Assembly (NCBI GenBank): GCA_045617845.1
Contig: JAZLJL010000092.1
Coordinates: forward strand, 15,715-79,714
From: UBA1181 sp045617845
Lineage (GTDB): Bacteria > Bacteroidota > Bacteroidia > Bacteroidales > Paludibacteraceae
Direction: 5' to 3'
Length of the DNA: 64,000 nt
Both the position numbers and the translations under genes were made by a program. A model generated the notes under the pieces. It was not told the DNA's origin. It ran no database searches and was given only the letters and a program-made list of their open reading frames with translations. Positions 8,773 through 17,450 of this stretch are shown here, piece after piece (position 1 is the first letter of the stretch; the number at the start of each line of letters is the position of its first letter).

Positions 8773-9729
8773 ATGAGCGTCAAAGACTTAATATTAAACA
8801 GCAAAAAAACGGCCTTCTCGTTCGAAATCCTCCCCCCCTTGAAGGGTAACGGCATCGAGGCCATCTACGACACGATAGACCAATTGAAGGAGTTCGATCC
8901 ACAATACATCGACATCACCACCCATAGAAGCCAATTGGTATACCGCACAATGGAAAACGGACTTTTCCAATGCGAAAGAGTACGTCAACGCCCAGGCACC
9001 GTGGCAATCGCCGCAGCCATCAAAAACAAATATAATATCGACGTCGTGCCCCATATCCTCTGCAGCGGATTTTCCAAAGAGGAGACGGAATACGTCCTCA
9101 TCGACCTGGACTTCCTAGGCATATACGACCTGCTGTTGCTCCGAGGCGACAAGGCGAAGCACGAGAACGCGTTCTTGCCTAGCGAAGAAGGATATGCGCA
9201 CGCTTCAGAATTGCAAGAGCAGATCAACCAGTTCAACGAAGGATACTTCCTGGATGGAACTAGGCAGAAACAGGAACGCTGCCATAAATTTTCATACGGA
9301 GTCGCAGGTTATCCCGAGAAACACGAAGAGGCACCTAATGTGGACTCAGACATCTATTGGCTGAAGAAAAAAATAGAGAACGGAGCGGAATACATCGTGA
9401 CGCAAATGTTCTTCGACAATAAAAAATACTACGAGTTCGTGGAAAAATGTAGGGAAGAAGGCATTACCGTGCCTATCATTCCAGGCATAAAACCAATCAC
9501 CACGATGAAACAGTTGAACGTACTTCCGAAAACATTCCACTTGGACATGCCGGAAGAATTGGCAAACGAGTTAAGGAAATGCAAGTCTGACGAAGAGGCG
9601 CGCAACGTAGGCATAGAATGGTGCACCATGCAATCCAAAGACCTAATAGCACATGGCGCTCCTAGTATACACTTCTATACCATGTCGACTGCCAGAAGCG
9701 TCAAAGAAATCGCAAAGAGGGTATACTAA
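8773..9729 (+). CDS. metF: Methylenetetrahydrofolate reductase
   Basis: It reduces 5,10-methylene-THF to 5-methyl-THF with FAD, supplying the methyl group for methionine. In its 318 residues, FSFEILPPLKGNG carries the catalytic Glu of the family, DITTHRS follows, LLLLRGDKAKHE is the folate/FAD-binding turn and PIIPGIKPI lies near the C-terminus. Length agrees with bacterial MetF. It begins 2 bases after ftsE and precedes a small membrane protein gene by 19 bases. Confidence 0.95.
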   Translation: MSVKDLILNSKKTAFSFEILPPLKGNGIEAIYDTIDQLKEFDPQYIDITTHRSQLVYRTMENGLFQCERVRQRPGTVAIAAAIKNKYNIDVVPHILCSGFSKEETEYVLIDLDFLGIYDLLLLRGDKAKHENAFLPSEEGYAHASELQEQINQFNEGYFLDGTRQKQERCHKFSYGVAGYPEKHEEAPNVDSDIYWLKKKIENGAEYIVTQMFFDNKKYYEFVEKCREEGITVPIIPGIKPITTMKQLNVLPKTFHLDMPEELANELRKCKSDEEARNVGIEWCTMQSKDLIAHGAPSIHFYTMSTARSVKEIAKRVY

Positions 9730-9748
9730 TAACTAATCCGTATAAAGA

Positions 9749-10066
9749 ATGGGTACACTGTTTTTATTTATAATATTGTTCGCCATCTTCTCAATTTCCG
9801 GGGTGTTCACCATCATCCGAAAATTGTTGGGAGGTATATTGGGCATCTTCAAAGAAGAACCCACACAGTACGGCGGACAATCTTCCAACAGCTCCCAATC
9901 TCACGGCTCAACATCCAGCGACAGGAAACGGAACCGACAATCACAGGAAGGATCGGAAAGAATGAGACGTTTCAAATCCATGGCGGAGGACACGGACTAC
10001 GAAGAAGCACCAGACGAGCGCGTCAAAATGGACGAGCCGATTTACGAAGAAATGATGAACAAATAA
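9749..10066 (+). CDS. Small membrane-anchored protein, DUF4834-like
   Basis: This 105-residue protein has one N-terminal membrane helix (LFLFIILFAIFSISGVFTII) and a long hydrophilic Ser/Gln/Arg-rich tail ending in acidic YEEAPDERVKMDEPIYEEMM. The layout and the acidic YEE ending resemble the Bacteroidota family DUF4834; function unknown. It is embedded between metF (19 bases) and gpmI (18 bases) and is likely co-transcribed with them. Confidence 0.7.
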   Translation: MGTLFLFIILFAIFSISGVFTIIRKLLGGILGIFKEEPTQYGGQSSNSSQSHGSTSSDRKRNRQSQEGSERMRRFKSMAEDTDYEEAPDERVKMDEPIYEEMMNK

Positions 10067-10084
10067 CTAATTAATACAAAAAAG

Positions 10085-11608
10085 ATGAACAAAAAAGTAT
10101 TATTGATGATCCTCGACGGCTGGGGATTCGGAAACAAGACAAAGTCTGACGTTATCGCTTCAACGCCTACCCCATATTGGGATTCGTTGTTGAAGAACTA
10201 CCCATACTCACAACTTCAAGCATCAGGTGAGTTCGTCGGCTTGCCTGACGGTCAAATGGGTAATTCCGAAGTAGGACACCTTAATATCGGAGCAGGACGT
10301 GTCGTTTACCAAGACTTGGTGAAAATCAACATGGCATGCAAAGAGGGAACCATCATGGAGAACCCTGAAATCAAGAGCGCATTCTCATACGCAAAGGAAA
10401 ACGGGAAACAAATCCACTTCATGGGATTGGTTTCAAACGGAGGCGTCCACTCTTCATTGGACCACCTTTTCAAATTGATCGAGATATCCAAGGCATACGG
10501 ATTGGATAAGACATTCGTCCACTGTTTCATGGACGGACGTGACACAGACCCAAAGAGCGGAAAGGGATTCATCGAACAATTGGAGGCCCAATTAGCGAAG
10601 AACACCGGTAAAATAGCCTCAATCATCGGACGATTCTACGCTATGGACCGCGACAAACGTTGGGAACGCGTCAAAGAAGCTTACGACCTGCTTATCGAAG
10701 GAAAGGGTAAAGCTTGCACAGACATGGTTAAGGCGATGGAAGAGTCTTACGCCGAGGGCGTGACAGACGAATTCATCAAACCAATCGCCAGAGTAGAGAA
10801 CGGCAAACCAGTCGGAACCATCCAAGAAGGCGACGTAGTCATCTTCTTCAACTACCGTAACGACCGCGCCAAGGAATTGACCATCGTATTGACCCAACAA
10901 GACATGCCAGAAGCCGGCATGAAGACCATCAAGGGTCTCCAATATTATTGCATGACTCCTTACGATTCTTCTTTCACTGGAGTGCACATCCTCTTCAACA
11001 AGGAGAATGTAATGAACACACTCGGAGAGGTCGTTTCAAAAGCAGGCATGAAACAATTGCATATCGCCGAAACTGAAAAATACGCTCACGTGACATTCTT
11101 CTTCAACGGAGGACGTGAAGCACCTTATGAGAACGAAGACCGCATCCTCGTCCCTTCTCCAAAAGTTGCCACCTACGACTTGAAACCAGAAATGAGCGCA
11201 TACGAAGTGAAGGATAAATTGGTGGAAGCCATCGGCACAAAGAAATATGAATGGATTGTGGTCAATTACGCAAATGGAGACATGGTGGGACACACCGGAA
11301 TCTACTCCGCTATCGAGAAAGCGGTAGTCGCTATCGACAACTGCGTGAAAGACACCGTGGAAGCTTGTAAGGCTAATGGTTACGACGTCATCATCATCGC
11401 AGACCATGGAAACTGCGACAACGCTATCAATGCGGACGGCACACCAAACACCGCCCACTCTTTGAACCCTGTTCCTTTCGTTTACGTAAGCGACAACAAG
11501 GACGCAAAAGTGGTGGACGGAAAGTTGGCGGACGTAGCACCTTCCATCTGCTCGATTTTAGGCATCCAACAACCTTCAGAGATGACAGGTAAGAGCCTAA
11601 TCAAATAA
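10085..11608 (+). CDS. gpmI: 2,3-bisphosphoglycerate-independent phosphoglycerate mutase
   Basis: It interconverts 3- and 2-phosphoglycerate in glycolysis and gluconeogenesis using two Mn ions and a phosphoserine. The 507 residues match the family length. LMILDGWGFG gives a metal Asp (D11), MGNSEVGH carries the catalytic Ser61, and the C-terminal ADHGNCD and HSLNPVPF supply metal ligands. The gene is rich in GGT/GCT/ATC codons, as expected for high expression. It is last in the hisI-gpmI run and is followed by a G/C-rich hairpin. Confidence 0.97.
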   Translation: MNKKVLLMILDGWGFGNKTKSDVIASTPTPYWDSLLKNYPYSQLQASGEFVGLPDGQMGNSEVGHLNIGAGRVVYQDLVKINMACKEGTIMENPEIKSAFSYAKENGKQIHFMGLVSNGGVHSSLDHLFKLIEISKAYGLDKTFVHCFMDGRDTDPKSGKGFIEQLEAQLAKNTGKIASIIGRFYAMDRDKRWERVKEAYDLLIEGKGKACTDMVKAMEESYAEGVTDEFIKPIARVENGKPVGTIQEGDVVIFFNYRNDRAKELTIVLTQQDMPEAGMKTIKGLQYYCMTPYDSSFTGVHILFNKENVMNTLGEVVSKAGMKQLHIAETEKYAHVTFFFNGGREAPYENEDRILVPSPKVATYDLKPEMSAYEVKDKLVEAIGTKKYEWIVVNYANGDMVGHTGIYSAIEKAVVAIDNCVKDTVEACKANGYDVIIIADHGNCDNAINADGTPNTAHSLNPVPFVYVSDNKDAKVVDGKLADVAPSICSILGIQQPSEMTGKSLIK

Positions 11609-11623
11609 AAAATCTATACAAGG

Positions 11624-11649
11624 GGGGGAGAGAGGAGTCTCTCCTCCTT
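11624..11649 (+). terminator. Probable terminator after gpmI
   Basis: A G/A-rich arm pairs with CTCTCCTCC around a 4-base loop with one mismatch. It lies 16 bases after the gpmI stop. The T-run is short. Confidence 0.5.
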
Positions 11650-11759
11650 TCAAATACAATCACGGATATAGAAGACTTAATTAGATAGTGATATCTAATA
11701 AATGCGGATTATTTAGGAGATTAATGTCAAGCATAAACAATTTTTTTTCAGCACAAGTC

Positions 11760-11790
11760 TTTGTATTGTAACAAACAACCACTATATTAG
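11760..11790 (+). promoter_or_regulatory. Promoter of the CotH/lamin-tail gene
   Basis: TTTG (11760-11763), 19-base spacer, TATATTAG (11783-11790). Start near 11798 gives a leader of about 46 bases. Confidence 0.75.
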
Positions 11791-11843
11791 CATACTATAA
11801 TTGGGTTTATGGAATTTTAAGGGGATTTTTAGAAAAAAAACAC

Positions 11844-14800
11844 ATGAAAACACGACTTAGAAGATTGGCCGTAGCAGCCGTTGCGTTATCTTCACATTTA
11901 ACAGCCAATTCAAGCGTCTATATAACGGAAATTATGCCGTGTAACATCGCCACATACCGCAATGCGGAAAAAGAGTATAGCGGATGGGTCGAATTTTACA
12001 ACGACGGGAAAGACGATGTAAATCTAAAAGGATGGAACATAACAAATTATCAAAAGAAATCTAAAAAAGGGACCACCACAGAGCCGTTAAAGTGGAGTTG
12101 GGACATAGATTACACCATCAATGTGCCTGCGGGGGAATATGTTGTAGTCCAATTCGACAACATCGATGAAGACGAATATGAAAAGATAGAAGATAAACAC
12201 GCGCCCTACAAAGTGGACCCAGACGGAGGAATCTTGGAGCTAACCTCGCCCAAAGGCGCAGTCTCCGATTTCAACTATCCTCAAATGAAGACTCACATTT
12301 CATACGGAACATTCGGAGAGGACGACGCCAACCAAGGCTACATGGAACCTACACCGGGAGAAAAGAACAAAGACGGATTCGAAAGCCTGGAGTCTCAATG
12401 TGCCAAGCCGAAATTCAGCGACCTCCAACCTGGCGTGAAATATCCCGACGAATGGAGCTCAAAGAAAGTCAAATTATCCTGCGAGACAGAAAAAGCAGTG
12501 ATATATTACACGACGAACGGCTCTATTCCCACCAAATCCAGCAAGAAATATGTGAAAGATTCCACAAAAATAGAATTTGACACCACATGCAACGTACGGG
12601 CAAGGGCATTCAAAGATGGATACCTTCCGAGCGAAATACTGACAGGTACATTTGTCGTCTACAAGGATAGAGGCGATTGCGAAGGGAAAGACGCACCCGT
12701 TGTCTCCATCGTCACAGACAAAAAATTCTTCTATGACGACGAAATTGGCATATACCACAAAGGCAATGGAGGCAAACCAGGAAACAAAGGATGTATTTCA
12801 GAGAGAGCCAATTACAACCAACCTTGGAAAAGAGCTGTCAATTTCGAATATTTCGTGGACGGCAAACAAGTGCTATCCCAAGAAGCTATGGTATCCATAA
12901 TGGGCGGTTGTTCAAGACAATGGCCGGTCAAATCCCTTAAGATAACCACCAACAAAATCACCGGTGCGGAAGTATTCGACTACCATTTCTTCAAAGATAA
13001 AAAAGAGAACCTTTACTCCAGTTTACAACTACGAAACGGAGGAAACGGGTTCGAGACAATCAGGTGCAGGGACGGATTCATCCAGTCACTCGCCAAAGGA
13101 TTCGGCAACTTGGATTACCAAGCATACCAGCCTGTCGGTTTTTACATCAATGGTTGGTACAGAGGTCTTATGGGCTTAAGGGAAAGGACAAACGACTCAT
13201 ACATCGAAGCGAATTACGGCATCAGCAAGGACAAGGTAGATGTGGTGGAAATGACGGAAAACAAAATCGAGGCATCCGCCGGAGACTTGAACGCTTACAA
13301 TGAAATGATCGAGTTCGCCACGGACAGCAACAACTACAAGAAAGACAACTTCGTCGCAATGCTAAGCAACTACATGGACGTCGAAGAATACGCCAACTAT
13401 ATGATTTTCGAGCAGTTCATCGTTAACACTGACTGGCCAGGAAACAACCAAAAATGTTGGAGGAAACATATCGGTGGAAAATTCAGATGGATACTATACG
13501 ATACGGATTTCGGATTAGGTCTATACGACAATTCGGGGCATCCTAACTATACAGGCACATGGCTGAACACCATCACATGGTGCACTGGCGAAGGCTCAGA
13601 CCGTAACTGGGCAAATGCGAGCGCACACGATTACCAACCGACAGAGGAGAGTAAATGGAAAGTCATCCTCTTCAAAAGTTTAATGAAAAACGAAGGATTT
13701 AGGAACATGTTCCTGACGCAAGCGTACATGCAGATCAACTCCGCCCTTACGGAGGAAATCATACAAGCGAAAGCGGACTCTATCATGGATCTGGTTAGGA
13801 AAGAGCATTGCGCAACGAAAAAGACCACTGACAAATACGCGAGCCTGACCGACAAAATGAAAGCCATGGTAAGCTTCGCCACGGAAAGGATCAGTGTCTA
13901 CAAGAAAGACCTCGCAGAATATTGCGGGCTTGATAAGGATAAAAAAGCTGTGTTATCGATATCCTGCAAAGGTGATTTCAAGGATAAAGTCCAAGGGTAC
14001 TATGTCAACGATGTCGCAACGTACAAGAACACACAAAAAATCAAACTGCTGAAGAATATGAACGTCAAATTGAGACCAATTCTCCCCAATGGGTACATCG
14101 TCGAGAAATGGCAAATTGACACAACGACGTTCAACACCCAAAGCATCAACTTCAAGCTTAACAAAGATACCATCAAAGTGGTATTGACAATCCAAGAAGA
14201 GAGTTACGATAAACCTTCAATCGTTATTAATGAGTTATGCTCCAAATCATCCATCTTCATCGACCCAGAGTCGAATGAAGGAGAAGACTGGATAGAACTC
14301 TACAATACAGGAGACGATTACGTGGATGTAGCCGGATACTACCTCCAAGACAAAGACACAACCGTCAGAATCGCCCAAGGGTATGAATTAACCAATATTC
14401 CACCCAAAGGTCACTTACTATTATGGGCTGACGGTAGAGGGAAGAGCGGCGCGCAGCACCTTGGATTCAAACTGAGCAGCGAAGGCGAGGATATCACCTT
14501 GTACAAGGATGTAAGAGACTCTATCATCGTGGTTGACCATGTGAAAATGGGAGCCATCGGAGAAGACTGCAGTTACGGTAGGGTCACAGACGGTGCCGAA
14601 GAATTCACCATTTTCCCAGTATGTTCAGAAAGCAAAGGATTCTCAGAGGCCACACCAGGGGAAGAGAACGGCATATACGATTGCCAAACCGTCATCGAGA
14701 TGCGAACTTATCCAGTGGAAATCACATGTGACTTCGAGAGCGCGAAATACAACGTAAATGGCGAGGTATACAGCAACCCATTGTCATATAGATTAATCAA

Positions 14801-15752
14801 GGGTAAAAAACTCACCGTGTCACCTGTGTTGCCAAAGAAATGCGAATTCGTCAAATGGGAGCTTTCCACGTTCGTGGAATCTAACATTGATATTTTAACC
14901 GATGAAAGCAAATGGATGTACCACTACGCGGATTCCGCGCCAAGCGGCAATTGGAAAGAAGTTAAGTACGCCGATACAAGTTGGAGTCCGGGATATGGTC
15001 TCATGGGATACAACTCCAGCAAAGAAAAGGCCTATGACACAAAAATTCCGTATGAGGAAGGCGATAGCGCCAAATACATTACCGCTTACTTCAGGAAAGT
15101 ATTCAATATCGACGACACGACAGGACTCAAAAACATAACAGCGAACATCACCTATGATGATGGTGTGGCAATTTATGTCAACGGGAAAGAAATTAACCGT
15201 TTCAACTTGCCTGACGACTCTCTCCACACAGAGTTGAGGTATGAAGACACAACGCTGCATTATTACGACGACCTGAAAGACGAAATCGTCATTCAACCTT
15301 CAATGCTCAAAAGCGGAGAAAACATCATTGCGGCGGAAGTGCACCAAATCAACAGCGCAAGTTCAGATTTGACTTTCAAACTTACCGCAAAAGCGAAATT
15401 CATCTCGCATTTCTGCGAAGATCCGACATTCAGCGTCACTCCGAAAGAAGCGTTCACAGCTAATCTCATAGTCAATGACAAGACTGGCATAGAGGATCAT
15501 CCGGACGTGTACGAAGAGGTGCGTTCTAACATCACATTCTACCCTAACCCTACGAAAAACCTTGTGTACCTACAAGGATGCGAAGGGGAGACGCTTGTCT
15601 CGGTAAGCGACTTGACGGGAAGCTTGTTGATCATGCAATATATCTTCAACGACAAAGAACCAATCGACTTGAGTAAGTTATCTCATGGCACTTATATCCT
15701 ACATGCGGTTTCTAACACGCAACAAGCGGTAGGAAAGATCATCAAGGAGTAA
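11844..15752 (+). CDS. Large secreted CotH/lamin-tail-domain protein with T9SS sorting domain
   Basis: A 1302-residue exported protein. Signal peptide: residues 1-23. Domains in rough order: lamin-tail domain (25-175; YITEIMPCN, GWVEFYN); chitobiase C-terminal-like Ig fold (200-273; VIYYTTNGSIPT); CotH-kinase-like domain (283-680; GCSRQWPVKS, YRGLMGLRERTN, ILYDTDFGLG); second lamin-tail domain (790-940; INELCSKSS, DWIELYNTG); a jelly-roll region (about 1000-1190; YFRKVFNI, DDGVAIYVNGKE); and a C-terminal type IX sorting domain (1228-1302; FYPNPTKNLVYL, LSHGTYIL). The export route fits porV at 45-46 kb. Bacterial CotH domains are protein-kinase-like; the target here is unknown. The Fur-family gene begins 3 bases after its stop. 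Confidence 0.9.
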   Translation: MKTRLRRLAVAAVALSSHLTANSSVYITEIMPCNIATYRNAEKEYSGWVEFYNDGKDDVNLKGWNITNYQKKSKKGTTTEPLKWSWDIDYTINVPAGEYVVVQFDNIDEDEYEKIEDKHAPYKVDPDGGILELTSPKGAVSDFNYPQMKTHISYGTFGEDDANQGYMEPTPGEKNKDGFESLESQCAKPKFSDLQPGVKYPDEWSSKKVKLSCETEKAVIYYTTNGSIPTKSSKKYVKDSTKIEFDTTCNVRARAFKDGYLPSEILTGTFVVYKDRGDCEGKDAPVVSIVTDKKFFYDDEIGIYHKGNGGKPGNKGCISERANYNQPWKRAVNFEYFVDGKQVLSQEAMVSIMGGCSRQWPVKSLKITTNKITGAEVFDYHFFKDKKENLYSSLQLRNGGNGFETIRCRDGFIQSLAKGFGNLDYQAYQPVGFYINGWYRGLMGLRERTNDSYIEANYGISKDKVDVVEMTENKIEASAGDLNAYNEMIEFATDSNNYKKDNFVAMLSNYMDVEEYANYMIFEQFIVNTDWPGNNQKCWRKHIGGKFRWILYDTDFGLGLYDNSGHPNYTGTWLNTITWCTGEGSDRNWANASAHDYQPTEESKWKVILFKSLMKNEGFRNMFLTQAYMQINSALTEEIIQAKADSIMDLVRKEHCATKKTTDKYASLTDKMKAMVSFATERISVYKKDLAEYCGLDKDKKAVLSISCKGDFKDKVQGYYVNDVATYKNTQKIKLLKNMNVKLRPILPNGYIVEKWQIDTTTFNTQSINFKLNKDTIKVVLTIQEESYDKPSIVINELCSKSSIFIDPESNEGEDWIELYNTGDDYVDVAGYYLQDKDTTVRIAQGYELTNIPPKGHLLLWADGRGKSGAQHLGFKLSSEGEDITLYKDVRDSIIVVDHVKMGAIGEDCSYGRVTDGAEEFTIFPVCSESKGFSEATPGEENGIYDCQTVIEMRTYPVEITCDFESAKYNVNGEVYSNPLSYRLIKGKKLTVSPVLPKKCEFVKWELSTFVESNIDILTDESKWMYHYADSAPSGNWKEVKYADTSWSPGYGLMGYNSSKEKAYDTKIPYEEGDSAKYITAYFRKVFNIDDTTGLKNITANITYDDGVAIYVNGKEINRFNLPDDSLHTELRYEDTTLHYYDDLKDEIVIQPSMLKSGENIIAAEVHQINSASSDLTFKLTAKAKFISHFCEDPTFSVTPKEAFTANLIVNDKTGIEDHPDVYEEVRSNITFYPNPTKNLVYLQGCEGETLVSVSDLTGSLLIMQYIFNDKEPIDLSKLSHGTYILHAVSNTQQAVGKIIKE

Positions 15753-15755
15753 GAA

Positions 15756-16175
15756 ATGGACAAAGCAGAGGAACTGCTCAACAACAAAGGTGTAAAACCC
15801 ACAGCAAATCGGGTGCTCATTCTACGGTCTCTCATGACCGTAGAGCACCCGATTTCCTTTTCCGAGTTAGAGGATATTCTCCCTAACATGGACAAATCGA
15901 GCATATTCAGGACATTAGGGATATTCAAGGAACACCACGTGACCCATGAAATAGATGACGGAGGAAGCATAAAATACGAAATATGCCTCAACGAGAAAGA
16001 ATGCGACATTTCGGACATGCACCCTCACTTCCACTGTGAAATTTGCCACCAAACCATTTGTCTACATGACATGCACGTTCCAATCGTCCAACTTCCCGAA
16101 GGATTCGAAACGCAATCCATCAATTACATGATAAAGGGCGTTTGTCCCAAATGCCAAGGGAAACAAAGAGGTTGA
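15756..16175 (+). CDS. Fur-family metal-responsive transcriptional regulator
   Basis: At 139 residues it has the Fur layout: N-terminal winged helix (GVKPTANRVLILRSL, then KSSIFRTLGIFKEHHVTH), then a metal-binding dimerisation domain with HPHFHCEICHQTICL and a C-terminal CPKC, giving the structural zinc site of four cysteines. Members sense Fe, Zn, Mn or peroxide; which applies here cannot be read from sequence alone. The gene starts 3 bases after the secreted CotH protein, so it is probably co-transcribed with it, which is odd for a regulator. Confidence 0.88.
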   Translation: MDKAEELLNNKGVKPTANRVLILRSLMTVEHPISFSELEDILPNMDKSSIFRTLGIFKEHHVTHEIDDGGSIKYEICLNEKECDISDMHPHFHCEICHQTICLHDMHVPIVQLPEGFETQSINYMIKGVCPKCQGKQRG

Positions 16176-16232
16176 CCGAAGTTTCCAAGCACTTCAGCCT
16201 AACAAAAAAACAGATAGAACCAAACACAAAAT

Positions 16233-16622
16233 TCACAACCTCCGCTCGATAATCGCAAGCCTTTTATTGATCTCCTCCTGCAATTGTTTCACTTCAGACA
16301 ATAACGTCCTAACCTCAGGATCAATCGTTGCCTCAGAAGGCGTCAAAACGGCTTTGGAAGTATCCGCGGATATACAAGGATCGTCATCATCTATGTCAGA
16401 AGAAAGATGTGCCGGTTCGGACGAGGAGACAGGCTGCATCTCATCCAATCTAGCCAGATAGGATGACGCCAAAGGATGTCCCGCATCTGCGGCACGTTGG
16501 AGCAACACCCTGGCGCGTTCCAAGTCAGATTCGACATCCTCGCCCTCCATAAGGCGACGTCCGACGACAAACGCAGTCTCCACATCAATATCCAAAGAAT
16601 CAAAATCCATGTTACAACTCAT
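16233..16622 (-). CDS. Small Sel1-like-repeat/coiled-coil protein
   Basis: 129 residues. The first 60 contain one Sel1/TPR-like helix pair (ETAFVVGRRLMEGED, then RARVLLQRAADAGHPLASSYLARL). An acidic, Ser-rich linker follows (SSDIDDDDP), then a C-terminal amphipathic coiled coil (EVKQLQEEINKRLAIIERRL). No catalytic motif. It lies 33 bases downstream of the exonuclease gene and is probably co-transcribed with it; a protein-protein adaptor role is inference only. Confidence 0.65.
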   Translation of the reverse strand: MSCNMDFDSLDIDVETAFVVGRRLMEGEDVESDLERARVLLQRAADAGHPLASSYLARLDEMQPVSSSEPAHLSSDIDDDDPCISADTSKAVLTPSEATIDPEVRTLLSEVKQLQEEINKRLAIIERRL

Positions 16623-16655
16623 ATCTAATCAAATTATCGTTTTTACATCAGAAAA

Positions 16656-17387
16656 TCACAAAGACCTCTCCACATTTTCAGGCGCAATAACCGTCTCGCC
16701 CACCATCCGCAAATAGACTTGGGCGGTTGCCAAAACATCCTTCTCACAATAGACCGCGATACGTTTGGCGTCCTTCTCATCATAGAAAACCGAAGCGACT
16801 TGACTGCCATCAATATCATCCTTCGGTGTAGGAATGCCAAAGACAGCGCACAACAACTTCAAAGAAGTGAAATGCTTATAGTCACCAAACTTCCACATCT
16901 CCATGGTATCAAGAGAACGGACCTCCCAAGGTTTCTTGCCCGCCACATTCAGCACATCCGGAAGTTTGATGCCATGGATAAGCATACGTCTAGCGACAAA
17001 AGGAAGGTCGAATTCCTTCGAATTATGTCCACAAAGGAAATGCGAAGGAGATGCGTAAGCCTTATCCAACAAAGAGGCGAAATCAAGCAAAATCTGTTTT
17101 TCGTCTTCGCCATAAAAAGATTTCTCCTTAAAATGACGAACACCATCCGTCTCACGGACATAACCGACAGAAATACACACTACCCTACCGAACTCCGCAA
17201 AAATACCAGCTTCCTGGAATTTGCTTTCGCCCGTACAATCGGCGCTATAACGTTCCGGCACTCGTTGTTTCATCTGCTCAACCTTGTCTTCCCAAAGATG
17301 AGCCAATATAGGATCCAGTTCCGCCAACGTTGCTGTCTGCGGAGCAGTCTCTATATCAAAAAAAAGGATTTTATTCAATTCAGGCAT
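16656..17387 (-). CDS. Predicted 3'-5' exonuclease, PolB-exonuclease-like (DnaQ fold)
   Basis: I chose the start at MPELNKILFFDIETAP (243 aa); the upstream in-frame Met would lie in the preceding terminator. DEDD-type motifs are visible: Exo I FFDIETAP, Exo II LCGHNSKEFDLPFV, and Exo III YCEKDVLATAQVYLRM with its Tyr/Asp pattern. This is the DNA_pol_B_exo2 family (PF10108-like), a free-standing relative of the PolB proofreading domain, probably acting on DNA in repair or RNA end trimming. A small Sel1-like gene follows. Confidence 0.85.
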   Translation of the reverse strand: MPELNKILFFDIETAPQTATLAELDPILAHLWEDKVEQMKQRVPERYSADCTGESKFQEAGIFAEFGRVVCISVGYVRETDGVRHFKEKSFYGEDEKQILLDFASLLDKAYASPSHFLCGHNSKEFDLPFVARRMLIHGIKLPDVLNVAGKKPWEVRSLDTMEMWKFGDYKHFTSLKLLCAVFGIPTPKDDIDGSQVASVFYDEKDAKRIAVYCEKDVLATAQVYLRMVGETVIAPENVERSL

Positions 17388-17406
17388 ATTTTTCAAATAA
17401 AAAAAT

Positions 17407-17436
17407 ACGGGAACACCCACGAATGGACATTCCCGT
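17407..17436 (-). terminator. Terminator after iorA
   Basis: Stem ACGGGAA / TTCCCGT (7 bp) encloses a 16-base loop. On the minus strand it is followed by ATTTTTTTA. It lies 14 bases past the iorA stop and before the exonuclease gene. Confidence 0.75.
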
Positions 17437-17450
17437 AAATAGTTTTCAAA

